A DNA stretch of 64,000 bases from NCBI GenBank assembly GCA_002633025.1, contig NMRB01001497.1:7762-71761 (forward strand). The letters are read 5' to 3'. This stretch comes from Notospermus geniculatus (Eukaryota; Nemertea; Pilidiophora; Heteronemertea; Lineidae). The notes under the pieces were generated by a model. It saw only the letters and a program-made list of their open reading frames with translations, was not told where the DNA came from and did no database searches. Shown piece after piece: positions 31,240 through 46,200 of this stretch. The translations under genes were made by a program, and so were the position numbers. Each line of letters starts with the position of its first letter. Position 1 is the stretch's first letter.

Positions 31240-34200
31240 TCAAGAGATATCCAAAGGAGGGGGTGCCAGTCTTAACTGGAAGTTCTCATTCTGTAAAATG
31301 CTACTTGATTTTGCTGTGCACATCTGACGGCCGTAACGAGGTCGTGGGTCAGGCTTGGAGAGCTCGGTAAGAATGGCAAGCTGAAAAATAAATCAGAATG
31401 TAGCACAGTAGTATTTCTTACCCAATTTTATAGACCTTGGCCTTTTCATTTCACCTCTCGCCTTTGGCTTAGTCATTTGTGCATAATACCTAGTCGGGAT
31501 CACATCCCCATCAAACTAGCTCACACACCCTTCGGCAGGACCAGGCCCCATCAACCCCAGGCTGGAGCCATAAAACCCGATTGCTGCCATATAGACAATT
31601 CTCAAATTCGCAGATCTGCGCACTTCTGCTGAAATCGCAACCACAACCTCGATCTGAAACCAGCTGACGTGACGCAATCCATGATTCAGCAATGGTCGAC
31701 TCTGACGCAACGTCGTCGAAGTCACTGTCGTGGGGTTGTCAGCATCAAGTCATTCAGTTTCAGACCGAGGTTATGATTGAGATTTCAGTGGAACTGCGCA
31801 GATCTTTCTTGTTTACGTCAATTTGAGAATTGTCTATTGAATGAAAGTCAGCAGCATTTGTTTCATGTGTACGTGTGTGGACTGAGATCATTTCAATTTT
31901 ACTCACCCTTGACGCAGTCTTTTGGTTTTTCCTCAGAGTGTCTATGGCAATTATTTGTTCCTCTGTCATTTTGACAGGAGATTCCTTGGGCCTGGCCCCC
32001 CTGTCCACAACAGACACCCGCGCAACACTCTGGGCAGGGTTAGATAATGATCGAAGAAGATGTGGGGCTTGACTCGTGCGCCCTCTTTTGGCATTTGTAC
32101 AGAGGAAACAGATCCAGACCTCCTCGCCGTCAATAACGTGGTAGGAGTCGGTACCTGAGAGACACTGGACATGGTAACCATGGCCGCATCTGAAAAAGAA
32201 CATAATTAACAGGTTTTTAAGGTGAAAGACATAGCTTCGTACTGGACTTGAACCCACGGACCCTCGCATCAGGCATCAATCGCCAGCACTCAGGGGCAGC
32301 ATTCTATGCTGCCCTTGGCCCTGGTAAGTACAGAAGAGGCCACTCAAGCTGCGGTACTCATGTTCCTCACTTGGATGGGGACCTTCACTTGCCCGTGCAA
32401 AGGCACAAGGTACAAGGCACCACGGCTTACTGTCCCATGGCGATGGACGTGAAGAGCCAGGGATTGTTAATCCCATATGGCCTGGGGCGAGATTCGAACT
32501 CGGGACCTGCTGCTTGCTGAGCAGACGTGACAATCACTAGGCTATCAAACCTGGGGTCAGATGAGATGTGTGGCAATCTAGGAAAACGCGGCAGATGTCC
32601 CTGAATGATCAACGAGGGCTGTCAGTTTGCCTGTGCATTGATCTACTACTGTTTACCTATTATGTACCGGTAGTTCATTTCAGCTATTGAAATGTGCGGG
32701 TTCACCAAGGCCATTAGCACGTTCCTCAAATGCGACATCTGCCGGGTTTTCCTACACCGCCTCACAGATAAAGTCAGTCTGAACTCACCTGAAGACAACA
32801 ACGCTTTCATCATTAGATATTGTGTTGTACTGTTTGTAGCAAATATTGCACATATCTCCCCGTGGAATGATCCCATGATTGGCAGCACTATGAAGGCCCG
32901 CCAACTGAAGGTGAAGGTCGTGATTCAGGAGGCTATTGCACGTGTGTAGCAGAGTCTGAAAAGATCAGAGTTTTCATGAATATTCATGGTTTCTACGACA
33001 TACTTCATCAATGTCCGCCATCGCTGACGTCGACGTCAAAGCCAGGGGGCAAATGTGCACTGCTGACGTCATCCAATGATGCAAAGTTGGGGGCACAACT
33101 TCCTGGCAGAGGTGTCCACTAATAGAAGTTCCACTGTACAGTATTTTAGGTCATCTTTCTGCATTTCTTCCTTACCTTTTCATAGTTATAAGTCTCCAGC
33201 ATACCAAGAATCAGTTCTCGTATTTCACCAAACTTTCCTGCGTTGTACGTTGGATCCTGCATGATCTTCTGAAGAATAGCGGGCAGGGCAATGTATCCCA
33301 TCATGCTGTTCAAAACATGCCGTGTCAATTGTTTGAAATCTGAAAATGGACAATGAAAGAGTAAATACTCGTACCGGTACATACAGTGGAACCTCTCTAT
33401 TAAGGACACCTCTGGGACTGAAAAATGCTGTCCTTAATAGAGGTGTCCTGCTGACAGAGGTGCCTGTCGCCAGCCATCTGATGGCCAACATGGCCAATTC
33501 TTTGCAGTCACGTGACCGTGGTGATGTCAGTGAAGAACCTCTATTCAACACAGAGCAAAGTGCACTGACTGATTTAACAACATACCTTCCCATAATTCCT
33601 TGTGAACTTGGTCCTTCAGCCTCCGCTGCGATGACATCATCACCTCAAGCAACGGAAACCAAAGCGCCTCTCGTTCCTCCTCCTCGAGTTTCTTCGAGTT
33701 ACGCTGGCAGAGTTGGATGATGACGAGTAGGACAGTCTGGATGTTACAGAGGGCAATCGCGATAGCTGGAACGAAATCACATTTGAGTTTCCAGTGGCTT
33801 CCACAGACCGGAAGTAGAACCGGAAGTAACGAGGCAGGGAGGCAAGGTAGCCATTTTGAAATAAATTAATCAACATCAAAATTCTGACTCTCCGATTTGC
33901 ATCTCCAAGACATCAACAGCTTGAGTGGATATCTCCCATTAAACATTCCTTTGTAGTGGATGAGGCTGGTTGAGCATCGGAAGAGAATGTGATACAAATG
34001 GTTGACATAATGGCCCGTATTTTAGAATGCTCCTCAACGTAAAGGAGTTCCTCAAGGCTATTGTTCTCCTGTTGAGAACAATAGCCTTGAGGAACTCCTT
34101 TACGTTGAGGAGCATTCTAAAATATGGGCCAATGTCATTTTGCACATCAAAGTTCAATAACTACCCTACACATGAAAAAACAGAAGAAAGGCTGTCAATA

Positions 34201-37200
34201 TGTCAGTAGAGTATTTGAATGATTAAAATTAAGGATAGTTAGCGATAACAAGGAATATAGCAGAAGCCGTCACTGTGATATGGTTTCCAAAGAATTTTGT
34301 CAATATGACACGGTTTCCAAAGAGACCTGTCATTGTGACATGGTTTCCAAAGAGTCCTGTCATTGTGACACGGTTTCCAAAGAGACCTGTCATTGTGACG
34401 TGGTTTCCAAAGAGACCTGTCATTGTCACATGGTTTCCAAAGAGTCCTGTCATTGTGACACGGTTTCCAAAGAGAACTGTCATTGTGACATGTTTTCCAA
34501 AGAGACCTGTCATTGTGACATGGTTTCCAAAGAGACCTGTCATTGTGACACGGTTTCCAAAGAGAATTGTGACATGGTTCATCTGCTGCAGACATGTAGA
34601 TTACAAGGACACAAGCAAACAGAACAGACTCCACAAAAATAATCATACTGAGTTCAAAAAGACAATGAGAAAATGAGAAAAATTGTCATAAATGCTTACT
34701 GTTCTTCAACGCATTGACTGGAGGTTTGAAAATAATGGGAGAAAATACTTGTAATGTTGAATATAGCTGCTGGCATTGAGAATGAATTTGATCACCATCA
34801 TTTTGATTCTCGACTGTGAAGGTACAGAAAATGTACTTTCTGCTACGGAGGGCGACTCTCTCTGACAGTATAGCTTTCGGTGTGGACTCCGGTTTCCTCC
34901 TACATTTCATAGAAATCGTCTAATATTATCCACAGAGCAGAGCTTACAGTTCTCCATTCAAAATGTTTTTAAAACTGCTCCATAAGCAGTCTCAGATTTT
35001 ATGAATATCGCCGCCCCTGGAGTTTCATATTTCACGATAATCTGAGGGCACCCCTCACCTTCATCAAGGCCACGTGTGTCTTTATTAGCAATCAAGACTT
35101 CTTCTAGTTCTTCTATCTTGTTTTTCACACTCTGAAAAAAGTTAAACATAAACAACAATATAACCAGGATGAAGACACAAGGACACACACAAGGACATGT
35201 TCCTTTTTGCATAAATGTATCAATCCATCTGCCTCCAGGTTTGAGCAGACAGCATCATTTGTTGAAGTTTTCTAACAGCATTGGAACGAATTTGAAGTAA
35301 CATTCTTCAGAGGGTTCACAGGAACAACCTTACTTCAAATATTTTTCAATCAGTACCATGGGATGTGAGAAAACGTGGACAGAAGATGCCGTCTGCTGGA
35401 CTCAGTTCAATCTCTTGCTCTCTCACCTCCAAAATGATAGCAAACGCTCCCTGGATATCCCCAGCCTTCTCCAGGAGGTACGCAGTGGCATCAGGTACTC
35501 GGTGCCTTTTGGTTATCTAGAAAAGGACAAAATTATCAATTGGATGAATGAGGTGATCTCCGACCGAGAAATGTACTGCAAGGGGCAGAAGTAGGAAAGT
35601 AACTTACATGAAGTGTTTCCTGGACTCTGTAACCATCTGCCCTCTTTATGTAGTTATAAACATTACTAGGTTCGAACTGGCACATCAGGTCAATGTATTT
35701 CTCATGAATGTGAGGCTCTATCGTGATCTGACGATCAGCATAGATGGCGCTACCAGTTGATTCCCTGAAATATTCACAACATAGATTTAAAACTTGGGAA
35801 TGAATTAGAAAAAAAATTGAAGAAACATTATTCAGATGGTTGATAGGAACAACCTTTCTTCAAATATTTTTCCATCAGTACCACGGAATGCGAGAAAACT
35901 TTGGTAATAACTATTGGTAACAGAGCTGGTCGTCATCCAATCAGACCAGACTTCATAATTGACTGAGTATCAAGAATCCATGTATACATGTACATACCTG
36001 TATTCAAACACTCCCTTCAGAAACTCATGCGTGATTTGAGCATTGTTTTCTAATTTTTTCACAATATCTCCCAAATCACGACTAAACCCAATCAGGACAA
36101 GCTGGGCCGTTTTCTTGCTGTCGATCATGATCAACTCCTCCAGATGTAGGAGAGCTTCCTTCAGCACGTTGTCCTTTTCTTCCTCCGAATAGTGAAGATT
36201 CATTATGATTGATTCGATGTATGCAAAAGCCTGGTACTGAAAAATCAGGTCAGGAATGTAAACATCAAAATAGTTGATATTAAAATATTGAAAATGTACC
36301 TTGCAGACCACAAATGTTGTTACAAGTATACTGTAGGGACCAAAGAGAGTAGACCCCTTTTTTCATCGTTTTAGAAGAAATGAGTCTGCGAACATTTAAT
36401 CCACAATTTCTGCAGTCATGAACATTTGGTGCATGGATACATTGATGGACTTAACTCATCTGCCCCCAGGTTTGAGCAGATGGTATCTTCTGTTGAAGTT
36501 TTCTAAAAGCTGCGAAAATGAACTGAACAAAATTTGAAGAAACATTCTTCAGATGGTTGATGGGAACAATCCTCCTTCAAATAAATTTCAATCAAAACCA
36601 TGGGATTTTCGAAAACTTCAGCAGAAGACGCTGTCTGCTGGACCCTGTTTACCTTTCTGGCGGGATCCCTCCAGTAGCAGGAAAGAATCTTGTCAAACTC
36701 TCGTCTCTTTTCATAAAGGAGCTCACACACACGGTAACTGAAAATGAAGATGAAACTAAGCATGACGCGATATTTTGTGGGGAACAACGTTGCCACAGAA
36801 ATATGAATCAGGCTAGTCTCCCAACACAGCCACTATTTCCCGCTCACTCACTCCACGCTACACAAATGGGCGAATCGGGTACCAGTACTGAAAAGACTGT
36901 TGGTGGTGTCTATCCCTTGGTAGACCTGTAGTTAAAGTCTTATCATTTCAACCTTATGGAAGGATCTGATGACCCAGACCCAGAACTGGACTTGGAGAAT
37001 GAAGAATGCTTACAATTTCGCATTCTCAGCCAAAGTGAGCAGACGATTCTCCTCAAACTGTTCAAATCCTCCAGCGTTCAGTAACTCTAAGAGAGCCTGC
37101 TGTCTCTCCTCGTGTCGGGATTCATCACCAGGGCTCGAGAGGAACTCCAAGACCTAAACATGGAGAAAGAATGTACATGACAGGAAGACAATGTTATTGG

Positions 37201-40200
37201 TAGGCTTTTCTCAAAAGGGGGATCATCACTGATATCAATGAAATAATTGTCAATGTTTCGTCTGCCCGAGGAGTAGGCCTACTTCTGTCAACATACAGTA
37301 CATGTAATGGGAGACTTTACTGCCGTTTGAGGCCACCACCTGTTAAAGTAACGGCCCATTTCGCCTACTCCTATTTCTCCTAAGGCAAAATAGGAGGCGA
37401 ATGGGAGTACACTCCTGTTAACGGTCCTAGAATGTCACGGAATTTGACGTCACAGAGAAGAAGTGTACGCCACAACGTCATCCATAATGACATGAGGCCG
37501 TGGCCTACGTCTGTGATGTCAAATTTGTGGGCTTCTAGGACCGCTAACTGGTGGCAACTTCTGAGGGCAGTGAAGTCTCCAGTTATAACATACTGGTATT
37601 GGTATACAAATTTATGTAAAGTTATCCATGGCATATTCATCAAACAGTTCTACTAACCTGTTCAAACAACACCCTGTTGACCAAAATGGTGTTTTCGTGG
37701 CGAGCCATCTGCCGTGCCAGGAACGTAAACAGGATACCAACTTGGGTCGGCTGGAATAAAAGAGTTTCAAAATAAATACTGTGGCTTGATGCCAGTAATT
37801 GCACGTAGTTGATGGACCTTTCAAAGAAAGACCCTAAACTGTCAAGAAGTTGTGTTTTCAGGTGGACTTACTGAAAATCCTACGCTCTCCACCATAACTT
37901 GAAGCAAAATATCAACAACTCGCTGTCGTTTCTGAATCCCTTCATCCGTGTTGAATTCTGGTTCTTCAAAAGCCTAGAATGAAGGAATAAGAATAATTCA
38001 TAATGCTAACTTTGTCCACAATTTGTATGCAGAAAGTTCTCGAAAAATTTGTATGCAGAAAGTTCTCGAAAAAGAGAGGTGGACGGGGCTGCAAGAGGTG
38101 AGTGTTTCAGAATGGGCCCCACCTCTTTATAATGCTAACGTGGTAAGTAGGCCCTATATCCCTAAGCCTTGATCCGCCCGAGAGAAACTATCACCAACAC
38201 TGCGCGAGGAGACTGTCTGTTTCGTCTCAGAGGTGGTCAGGATATTCCGGCCTACAGCCAGGAACTGACAGCTCTCCCCATCCGCCACTTTCTGGACTAG
38301 ATGGCTCTTTGTTTGTCAGCATTTTCTTCAGGTTCGATGATAAAGCATCATGAAATCCTCTTGTTCATGACTATCTTCCAAAGTGTAGGCCTACACGTAT
38401 GTGTTTCCTTACCAAAGCTAGAACATTCAGGAATTCCCTTGTGTCAAACTGTAGCAGTGTCCTCAGATGAGGGTAGACAGGCTCATCTGCATTGGGTTCC
38501 TTCGTATGTAAACACGTCACACAACGAAACACGTCTGCCTTGACCTTGTCAACAATAGTTGGGGGAATGTCTCCGAGGGGGTAGGCCCGTCCAGCCAGGC
38601 AACAACTGATGTAGACAAGGAGTTTGTTGCCCAATCGAATCTGGTCATCTGTGAAATGACAAAGAACACACTCAGATACTGCCATTTTGTCATGTTACAC
38701 ATAAAATTAACTCTCTAGCCCCTTGCCCTTGCAAAGGCACAAGGTACAAGTCACCACGGCTTACTCTCCCATGTGATGGACATGAAGAGCCAGGGATGAT
38801 TAATCCCATGTGGCCTGGATTTGAACCTGGGACCTGCCACCTTGATAAGTGGATGTGATAACCACTAGGCCCTTCCTATGATGACTCACCACTCAGTTGT
38901 TTTCCAATGCTGAGAGCAACCCTCAAAATTCTCAATAATTCTTCCAGTGGTGTGGTGTAATCTTGCATGCCCTTATTGTAAACGTAGATGATGGCATCAT
39001 AGAGTCCATGACCCCAGCACAGAACAACAACCTGCAAATGATATCATGGCATAAATCATTAGTTCACAAATGCAATGTTTCAGTAAAATGCAACCTCCAC
39101 TCATCTGCCCCCCAGAGTTCAGCAGACGACATCTTCTGTCAAAGTTTTCGCACTTCCGCCGAAATCTCAACCATAACCTCGATCTGAAACTGAATGATGT
39201 GACGCAGACAACACCACGACAGTGACTTCGACGACGTTGCATCAGAGTCGACCATACATGTAGCTGAATCATGGATTGTGTCACGTCACCAAGTTTCAGA
39301 TCGAGATTCTGGTTGAGATTTCAACGGAATTGCGCAGATCTGCGAATTCGAAAAACGTCTATTGATTGGAAAATATTTGATGAAAAGTTGTTCTTGTCAA
39401 TTATCTGAGGAATGTTTCTTAAAATTTTTTCCAATTCATTTCTGAGGCTTTTGGAAAATGTCAACAGAAGATACCGTCTGCTCAAACCTGCAAGCAGATG
39501 AGTTTAACTGAACCGATTATTAGTCCCCTTTACCTGATGAATATCCAGACTTGAAACGTCAAGATGCACAATACATGCTTCCACATTTTGCAACATCCCT
39601 TTCGCCTCATAATTATCAATAAAATCTTTCATGATGGAAGGTGTCACCGACGTCAGACGATCACTGATGATGTATGGTTCAAGACATTCAAGGAACGTTG
39701 ATTTCGCGATCTGATCCATGCTAAAACGTTCATAGATTACACCGAATAAGACGTCACTGGAATGGAAACGAGAAAAGGTCAGGAACAGTGAATTCATCTA
39801 CCCCGGAGACAGTGCTTAGCAAGCAGTAGGTCCTGGGTTTGAATCTAGCCAGGGCAATATAGGATTACTCATCCTTAGCTCTTCACGACCGTCACATGGG
39901 ACAGTAAGCCGTGGTGCCTTGTACCTTGTGTCTGTCCAAGGGCAAGTAAAAGACCCCATCCAAGTGAAGAACATGAGTAGCTTGATATGGCCTCTTCCGT
40001 ACTTACTAGGGCCAATAATGCTATGGTTTCAGCCCGGACAGAAAAATTGTCGGTTCAAATACAAAATACATTTTTTCAAGGATACAGCAAGTCAACCCAG
40101 TTGTTCAAACCGGCAAAGATTACTCAAAGATGTCTATTTTTGCTGGATTTATCTGGGCATGTTTTCTATTGTTTTTTATTATCAATAAAATAATAATAGT

Positions 40201-43200
40201 TTTGAACTTACGTCCTCCCAAGAGTCAGGCAGTAGTCGACACAAATCGGCACAACGTTCTGATAATATTCTTCCAACTCCTCCATCTTGCCTCGATCTGG
40301 GAGGTCCTTCGTCATCGAGACATCGACATATCGTTCAAGAAGATCGAGCATTTTGGAAGCAACAGAACTTTTCCGTCTGTGCTGACCGCCTAGAAGTCCG
40401 ATCACCGCCTTGGCCTTCCCTTCATAGAACGACTGAGCCATTGTCAGGGCCTCTTTGTAGTTGTTCTGTTTTATCAAGATTTCTATTCTCTACAATAAAA
40501 TCACATTTTAAATTGACGACATCAATAGGAGAAATGTTGCAAAATACATGTACCACTGACTCATCTGCCCCCAGTTTTGAGCAGACGGCATCTTCTGTTG
40601 ATGTTTTCTAAAAACCTCAGAAATGAATTGGAAAAAATTTTAAAGAAACTTTCTTCAGATGGTTCACAGGAACAACCTTTCTTCAAATATTTTTCAATCC
40701 ATACCATAGGATGTGAGAAAAACTGTGAAAGAAGATGTCGTCTGCTGGACTCCGGGGGCAGATGAGTAAATGGGTGTGACATGAGATTATTACATTGTAT
40801 ATGAAGCAACTCTTCTGGACTTATTTTCATGAAAAAAGTAATCTACCTGCAGCTAAGGTAAGGCATAGGAACAGTCATTATTGGTATCAATATCAGTCAC
40901 AGCATAACATCAGCCATGACGTCCATCCCCATTAAATTTGGAATACAGATGTATTGATAAACAGTTTAGTGCCAAATAACTGACTGTTCCTCACATGTTC
41001 CATGACAACAGACCAAGAATTATCAGATGTTTTTTACCTCTTCCCAGTTTCTCATTGTCAAGACGTGAACAGACTTTGTACCCATCAGTAGGAGCTGACT
41101 GTTGTGGCAAATGATCGACTGGTAGCAGGCGTGTTCTCCAGCAAACGCCTGGGGATAGAAATATGAGAATTGTAAACACGGAACACTCCACAGGATCAAT
41201 GATAGGAATGAGAAGGCTTGATAGCTTAGTGGTTATCTTCTTGTCCGCTTAGCAAGTGGCAAGTCCCCGATTCGAATCCCAGTCCATATAGAATTAATCA
41301 TCCCTGGCTCTTCAGTTCGTCGCATGGGACAGTAAGCCGTGATGCCTTGTAGCTTGCGTCTTTACAAGAGCAAGTAAAAGACCCCATCCAAGTGAGGCCC
41401 ATCCAAGTGAGTAGCTTGAGATGACCTATTTTCTATACTCAGCAGGGCCAATAATGCCCTGGTTTTCAGCCCTGATGGAAAAAATCTAATATAATACAGT
41501 AGGAATGCCAGGTTCACAAGGGCTCAGAGAAGCTGAGAGATGATGGACACATAAAGACAAAAGCAAAAGAAGCCGTAGAAAACTTACCAAAGCCTTGCTC
41601 ACGTTTCCACCAGTGGCTAAAGATTTGAAATGGCTCGTTCCATAACTAAGTTGGACGTCTGCTATATCAATCACCTGTAAATGCAACAGAAAGGACTAGT
41701 AACTGCTGCATATCCTTCAAAATTGTCGCCATCTCTCAACAGCCAATGAAACGATGATGATAGTGATGAACCAATGAGGAAGTCACGAATATGATTATGC
41801 TAATTACCTCAAGCTCTTCTTCTGATTTGACGTCAACGATATGAATTCTTTCGGACGTATCAAGCGTGACTAACGTGCGAGGGTTAATCCACTGAATGGC
41901 CAGGAGTGTGTACGGTGTCTCCATCTTTTGGAGTGAGCAGAATCGAATGTCATCTGGACCATTACAAATAGACTGAAAAAATAAAGTTATCTTCCAGCAT
42001 ATTCCATGTCAGCGTCCTGTGACCTCATCTAATAAAACAGCTACAGTTCAGTGAACATTTGAAAATTGTTTGCAGCATATGTTTTAAAAAATTAAGACCA
42101 TTCTCTGGAGATATCTGACCCGCTCCAGTAAAAGCAGGTACTTGTCACTTGTCATCAGTTTACTCAACTATTATCACTGCTGTCCACTACTATTGTCAAC
42201 CTGCAGAGACGTACATTTCAGCTTTTGTGTTGTAAGGCTGTTAACCCTTTCCTCGGTTGCGACAAGCGCCTACTTTTGCTACAGCGGGTCACATGCTGGC
42301 TCTATGAATTTGACGACTGCAATTTGCGCTACTCACTTGGTAGTAATGGATAGTTTGATCCCTGGCAAAGGCCAGAACGGGGTCAATCACACGATCCTTG
42401 GCTGATATCTGAATTATGACAAACTGCCAAGCAAGAAGGGGCAGCGTGGCTGGATGACCCTAAAATGGATAAGTATAGTTGAACCCTTAACAAGGACAGC
42501 TAAAGATGAAGTCCGTACAATGTTGTAGTACCAATTCCTTGTAAACTACAATAGGAGCAGTCAGTCAGTTGACCAATAGGTGACACCACCGTCCACTGGG
42601 AAACTGGAGGAACTAACGTCACGACATGGCACTGTGAGTGGTGCAACAGAACATTCTTTTTTCTAACGTAATTTCCACTTATTTCTAACGTTTAAAAAAC
42701 CCTTTGGTTTCGGTTGCCTGGCATCAAAATTTACATCATCTTGTAGCAGATGAAAATTTCTCCATTTTTCGGTGCTTTTTTCCTTAAAATGAAGACTTAG
42801 GATGGCGATAACGTCTTGATCTCATTATTCCTGTAGAAAAATGTACGGTACAGCTCATTTTTTCATGACGCAACGTCAACACTTAAAATTGCTTTTGTCC
42901 TGAAGACACAAGTTCCACTCCAATACAACCATTATCAGGACCCCACCATCTAGAAAGTCTTACCTTGAGAGCATGACTAAATATGACCTTGAGTTTTGGT
43001 CTTATTGTGACGACCAGGACCTTGGACAGGGTGCCCATCGCAAGGACAAGTACATCTTTCATGGGATGATCTTTAATTGTCACGTTCATATGGAGAGGCT
43101 CGATGGCGCACACTTCACCTCGGCTAAAATTATAGCAACGTCAGCTCTTTTGGGAAGATTACCAAGAGCCCCTAGTGGCCAAACCATGAATCAGACCTGG

Positions 43201-46200
43201 TCATTTTTCTAAAGTTAGAGCATTTATGTTGGTGGATTGACAGACAGATGGATGGACAGACAGTAGTAATATCTGAGCAGTTTTTGTTCAACATAGGCCA
43301 CTAAACTAAATATACATGTATAGAGTAACATTCAGTCTTACCTTCCAGAGAAGAGACAACGTGATTCACACGTCCTCACACCAATAAGTCGTTTCATCTC
43401 AAGCTCAAATACTGAGCCCCCGCTATCGTTACATACAGCAACAGTCAAATCATCTGTGAACTGTAAAAAAAAACAAAAGACTGCCTGCTTATCTTTGGTG
43501 TCATCTGAAATTTGAACCCAGGAAATTCAAGAGAGACACCAACACAAACCCAGGCTACTCATGCATGGCTCATTAAAGCGAATTGATATCGAAAAAAATT
43601 TGATTTAGAAATAGAATTTGAAAGGGGACGGATTTATGTAAACAAACCTCTCCAGAATGTCAACAAAGAATTTTCGTGCATTCTGATTGGCTGAATTTTG
43701 TGTTTACAAACACCAGCCAAATGTAAATAAAATCCGCTATCAATTCGCTTTAACTTGTCTGCCCCCAGAGTCCAGCAGACGACATCTTCTGTCAAAGTTT
43801 TCTCACATCCTATGGAACTCATTGAAAAATATTTGAATAAATGTTGTTCCTGAGAACCATCTGAAAATAAGTTTCTTCAAATTCTATCCAGTATGTCTCA
43901 AGGCTTTTTTGAAAACTTCAACAGAAGATACTGTCTGCTCCAAACTGAGGGCAGACGAGTTCATACATAAATCATACAACAATCTAACAGTTAAAGGGAG
44001 ACATGCGAAAAATATTGCCCGGCGGGCACAAGTTGTCTGAGTTGCAGCGCCGTCTGTTAATACACGGTGACACTACGCTATATCACAGGCCCCTGGTAGA
44101 GCTATTAGTGAGCTTAGAACACGTATCTAACCAAAAAACACTAGTTTGTAAAAAACACACCCCGAGCTCACGAATTTATGAGCTCGTGGTGTGTTTTTAG
44201 ATACGTGTTGTGTTTTTNCGAGCTCACGAATTTATGAGCTCGTGGTGTGTTTTTAGATACGTGTTGTGTTTTTTTAGATACGTTTGGTTAGAAAAGTGTT
44301 CTTAACTCACAGCTCTACAGGCGCCTGTGATATAGCGTAGTGTCACCGTGTATTAACAGACGGCGCTACCACTCAGACAACTTGTGCCCGCCGGGCAATA
44401 TTTTTCGCATGTCTCCCTTTAATGATATCTATGAATCGCAGTCTGGACACTGATTGATGCTTTCGATGTGGTAATGTTGGAGGAGCTAGATCCCAGTGGC
44501 ATATGTCAAAATGACCTTAAAATCATGACACTGCGATTTTTTTGTATCTTGACCACGTTGTATTCCTGCATGCTGCCTATTGTCTTCATCTATTTTCAAG
44601 CCTAGTGAATAGCCGACTCCATCCATTGTAGTTCTATTTCCACAGAAAATGCTATTGTTCGTTGACAGTGTCATTGGACAGTGGAAGTGTCAGGTGGAAT
44701 GGAAACGAGGCCAAGAACCTCTGACATATCTCCTACTCACAGATGCCCCAACTCGTACACGTCTGTCGAGTGCTGATTTAGTAACGCATTATCGAACGAT
44801 ATGATACATATTTGATATCTTATGGCCAGTTCTGCGGTAGATGAGCACTTGTCTTCCGCGAAGTAATCATTATAAGTACCCTAGAACATGCAATAAAACA
44901 ATATATATGTATGAAATAATCATTGGTGTGTTACGTCGTGCATTATTCATGTTCTACCAAGTTAGGACGGGGCACTGTTTTACAAGATAAGATACGAAGT
45001 ACGGTAACGATTTTTCTGTTTTCATAAACTGTCGTCGTTCAGGTAATAACATTTGGCTTATAAAGCCGAAATTCGACACAGGATCAAATTTTAGAACATG
45101 GACCCAGGTATGTAGAGATCGCATGAGGAACCGAACCCACTGCGTCAAAGGTAACAGAGTTGTTTGCACTACTCCACTTTGCTACCACAAGCAGAGCTGA
45201 TCGAAAAATCAAACGAATATCGAAGCCGTCTGGCAATCGAAATGGTGAGAGGAAACTTGATGTGATTAGCCCTGTCTGATGGATCTGACTGATTGCCACC
45301 CGGCAGATGGTTTATCGGAAATAAACCTCAACGAACGAAAGTGCTCTGTCAGCCGAGTTTCCGTTGGTTGTTTTCTGACTGTTGACATCTACAGCCATTT
45401 ACCGTATTTGGCGTTCTGGTTTTATTTCTATATTCTATGGTGACAGGTATTCCACAGGTGTTGACGGTGGACGACCGGTTGTAACGTCGATCAGTGTTCC
45501 CCGTATTTCTGTGTTTTTCTTATTGTTTCCCTCCTGACGGATTAAGCGGCAAATAACCCAACAATAACCGTTCTAGGCCGCGTCTATTGTTGGGGAACAC
45601 TGAGCTACAGAAACACTCATAGATGTTACAGTTGTAAGATGTTGTTTTGGTTGGCGATGTTTCCTTTCTATTGGCTGAAAATGTCACAGGCCAGCGATGA
45701 TTGGTCCATTAATAAGCGCTCTGATTGGCTGTTTGTTTGACTATCAATTCACGTTCAAGCTCGATACTGCAGGCGAATGGGCAACCACGCCCCAACAAGT
45801 AAAGTCCCTGCATGGTGTAACATTGTTCTCTTTAACACCCTGCTTGAGTGAGGTAATCAAGTAGAGACACAATAGAAACAAGAGTGATAGGGCAGGTAAC
45901 GAGTAAACAGTTGAAGAGGTCACTTGTCTGGTGAAGAGCGAAAAGTTGGAGGGCAAGGTTATCGACTTGATAAATATCTGCCATGACGGAAAAGGCGCTC
46001 TTCCGCATGAGACTGTTCTCTTCCTTGGAGCTGACTCTCCAATGCTATATCACCGTTCTTGGTTTCCGTAGGACCTCTATTCCACGTTGAGCATTGGGAA
46101 CGGGAGTGGCGATCATTCTTTCTGAATGCATGTCAACAACAATGACGTCATTAACAGGGGCCAATCAGGTCCTGCGTCTCTTTTTTCTTGCGAGCGGTGA

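Larger units (their letters stand above)
31907..32955 (-). other. VPS8: VPS8 C-terminal RING-H2 zinc finger (exons 28-29)
   Basis: Exon 28 (32789-32955) supplies CNIC at residues 1251-1254. Exon 29 (31907-32189) supplies CGHGYHVQC at 1272-1280 and CFLC at 1298-1301. Spacing is C-x2-C-x17-C-x-H-x2-H-x2-C-x17-C-x2-C, so all eight zinc ligands are present. The intron splits the domain between its second and third ligands and carries an inverted-repeat element at about 32575-32765. Confidence 0.93.
33176..40489 (-). other. VPS8: VPS8 alpha-solenoid / clathrin-repeat-type exons (14-27)
   Basis: Residues about 482-1215, the helical middle of VPS8. Strong landmarks are EGKAKAVIGLLGG, FLECLEPYIISD, the motif GNKLLVYISCCLAGRAYPLG, DTREFLNVLAL, AYLLEKAGDIQGAF and LNSMMGYIALPAILQKIMQDP. 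Most introns here are a few hundred bases and hold one or two short inverted-repeat elements. Several elements sit within 30 bases of a splice donor (exons 21 and 24). Confidence 0.9.

Noticed and set aside
34229-34676. Four overlapping frames of 117-135 codons on both strands
   Set aside because: All are translations of the 30-bp minisatellite in a VPS8 intron.
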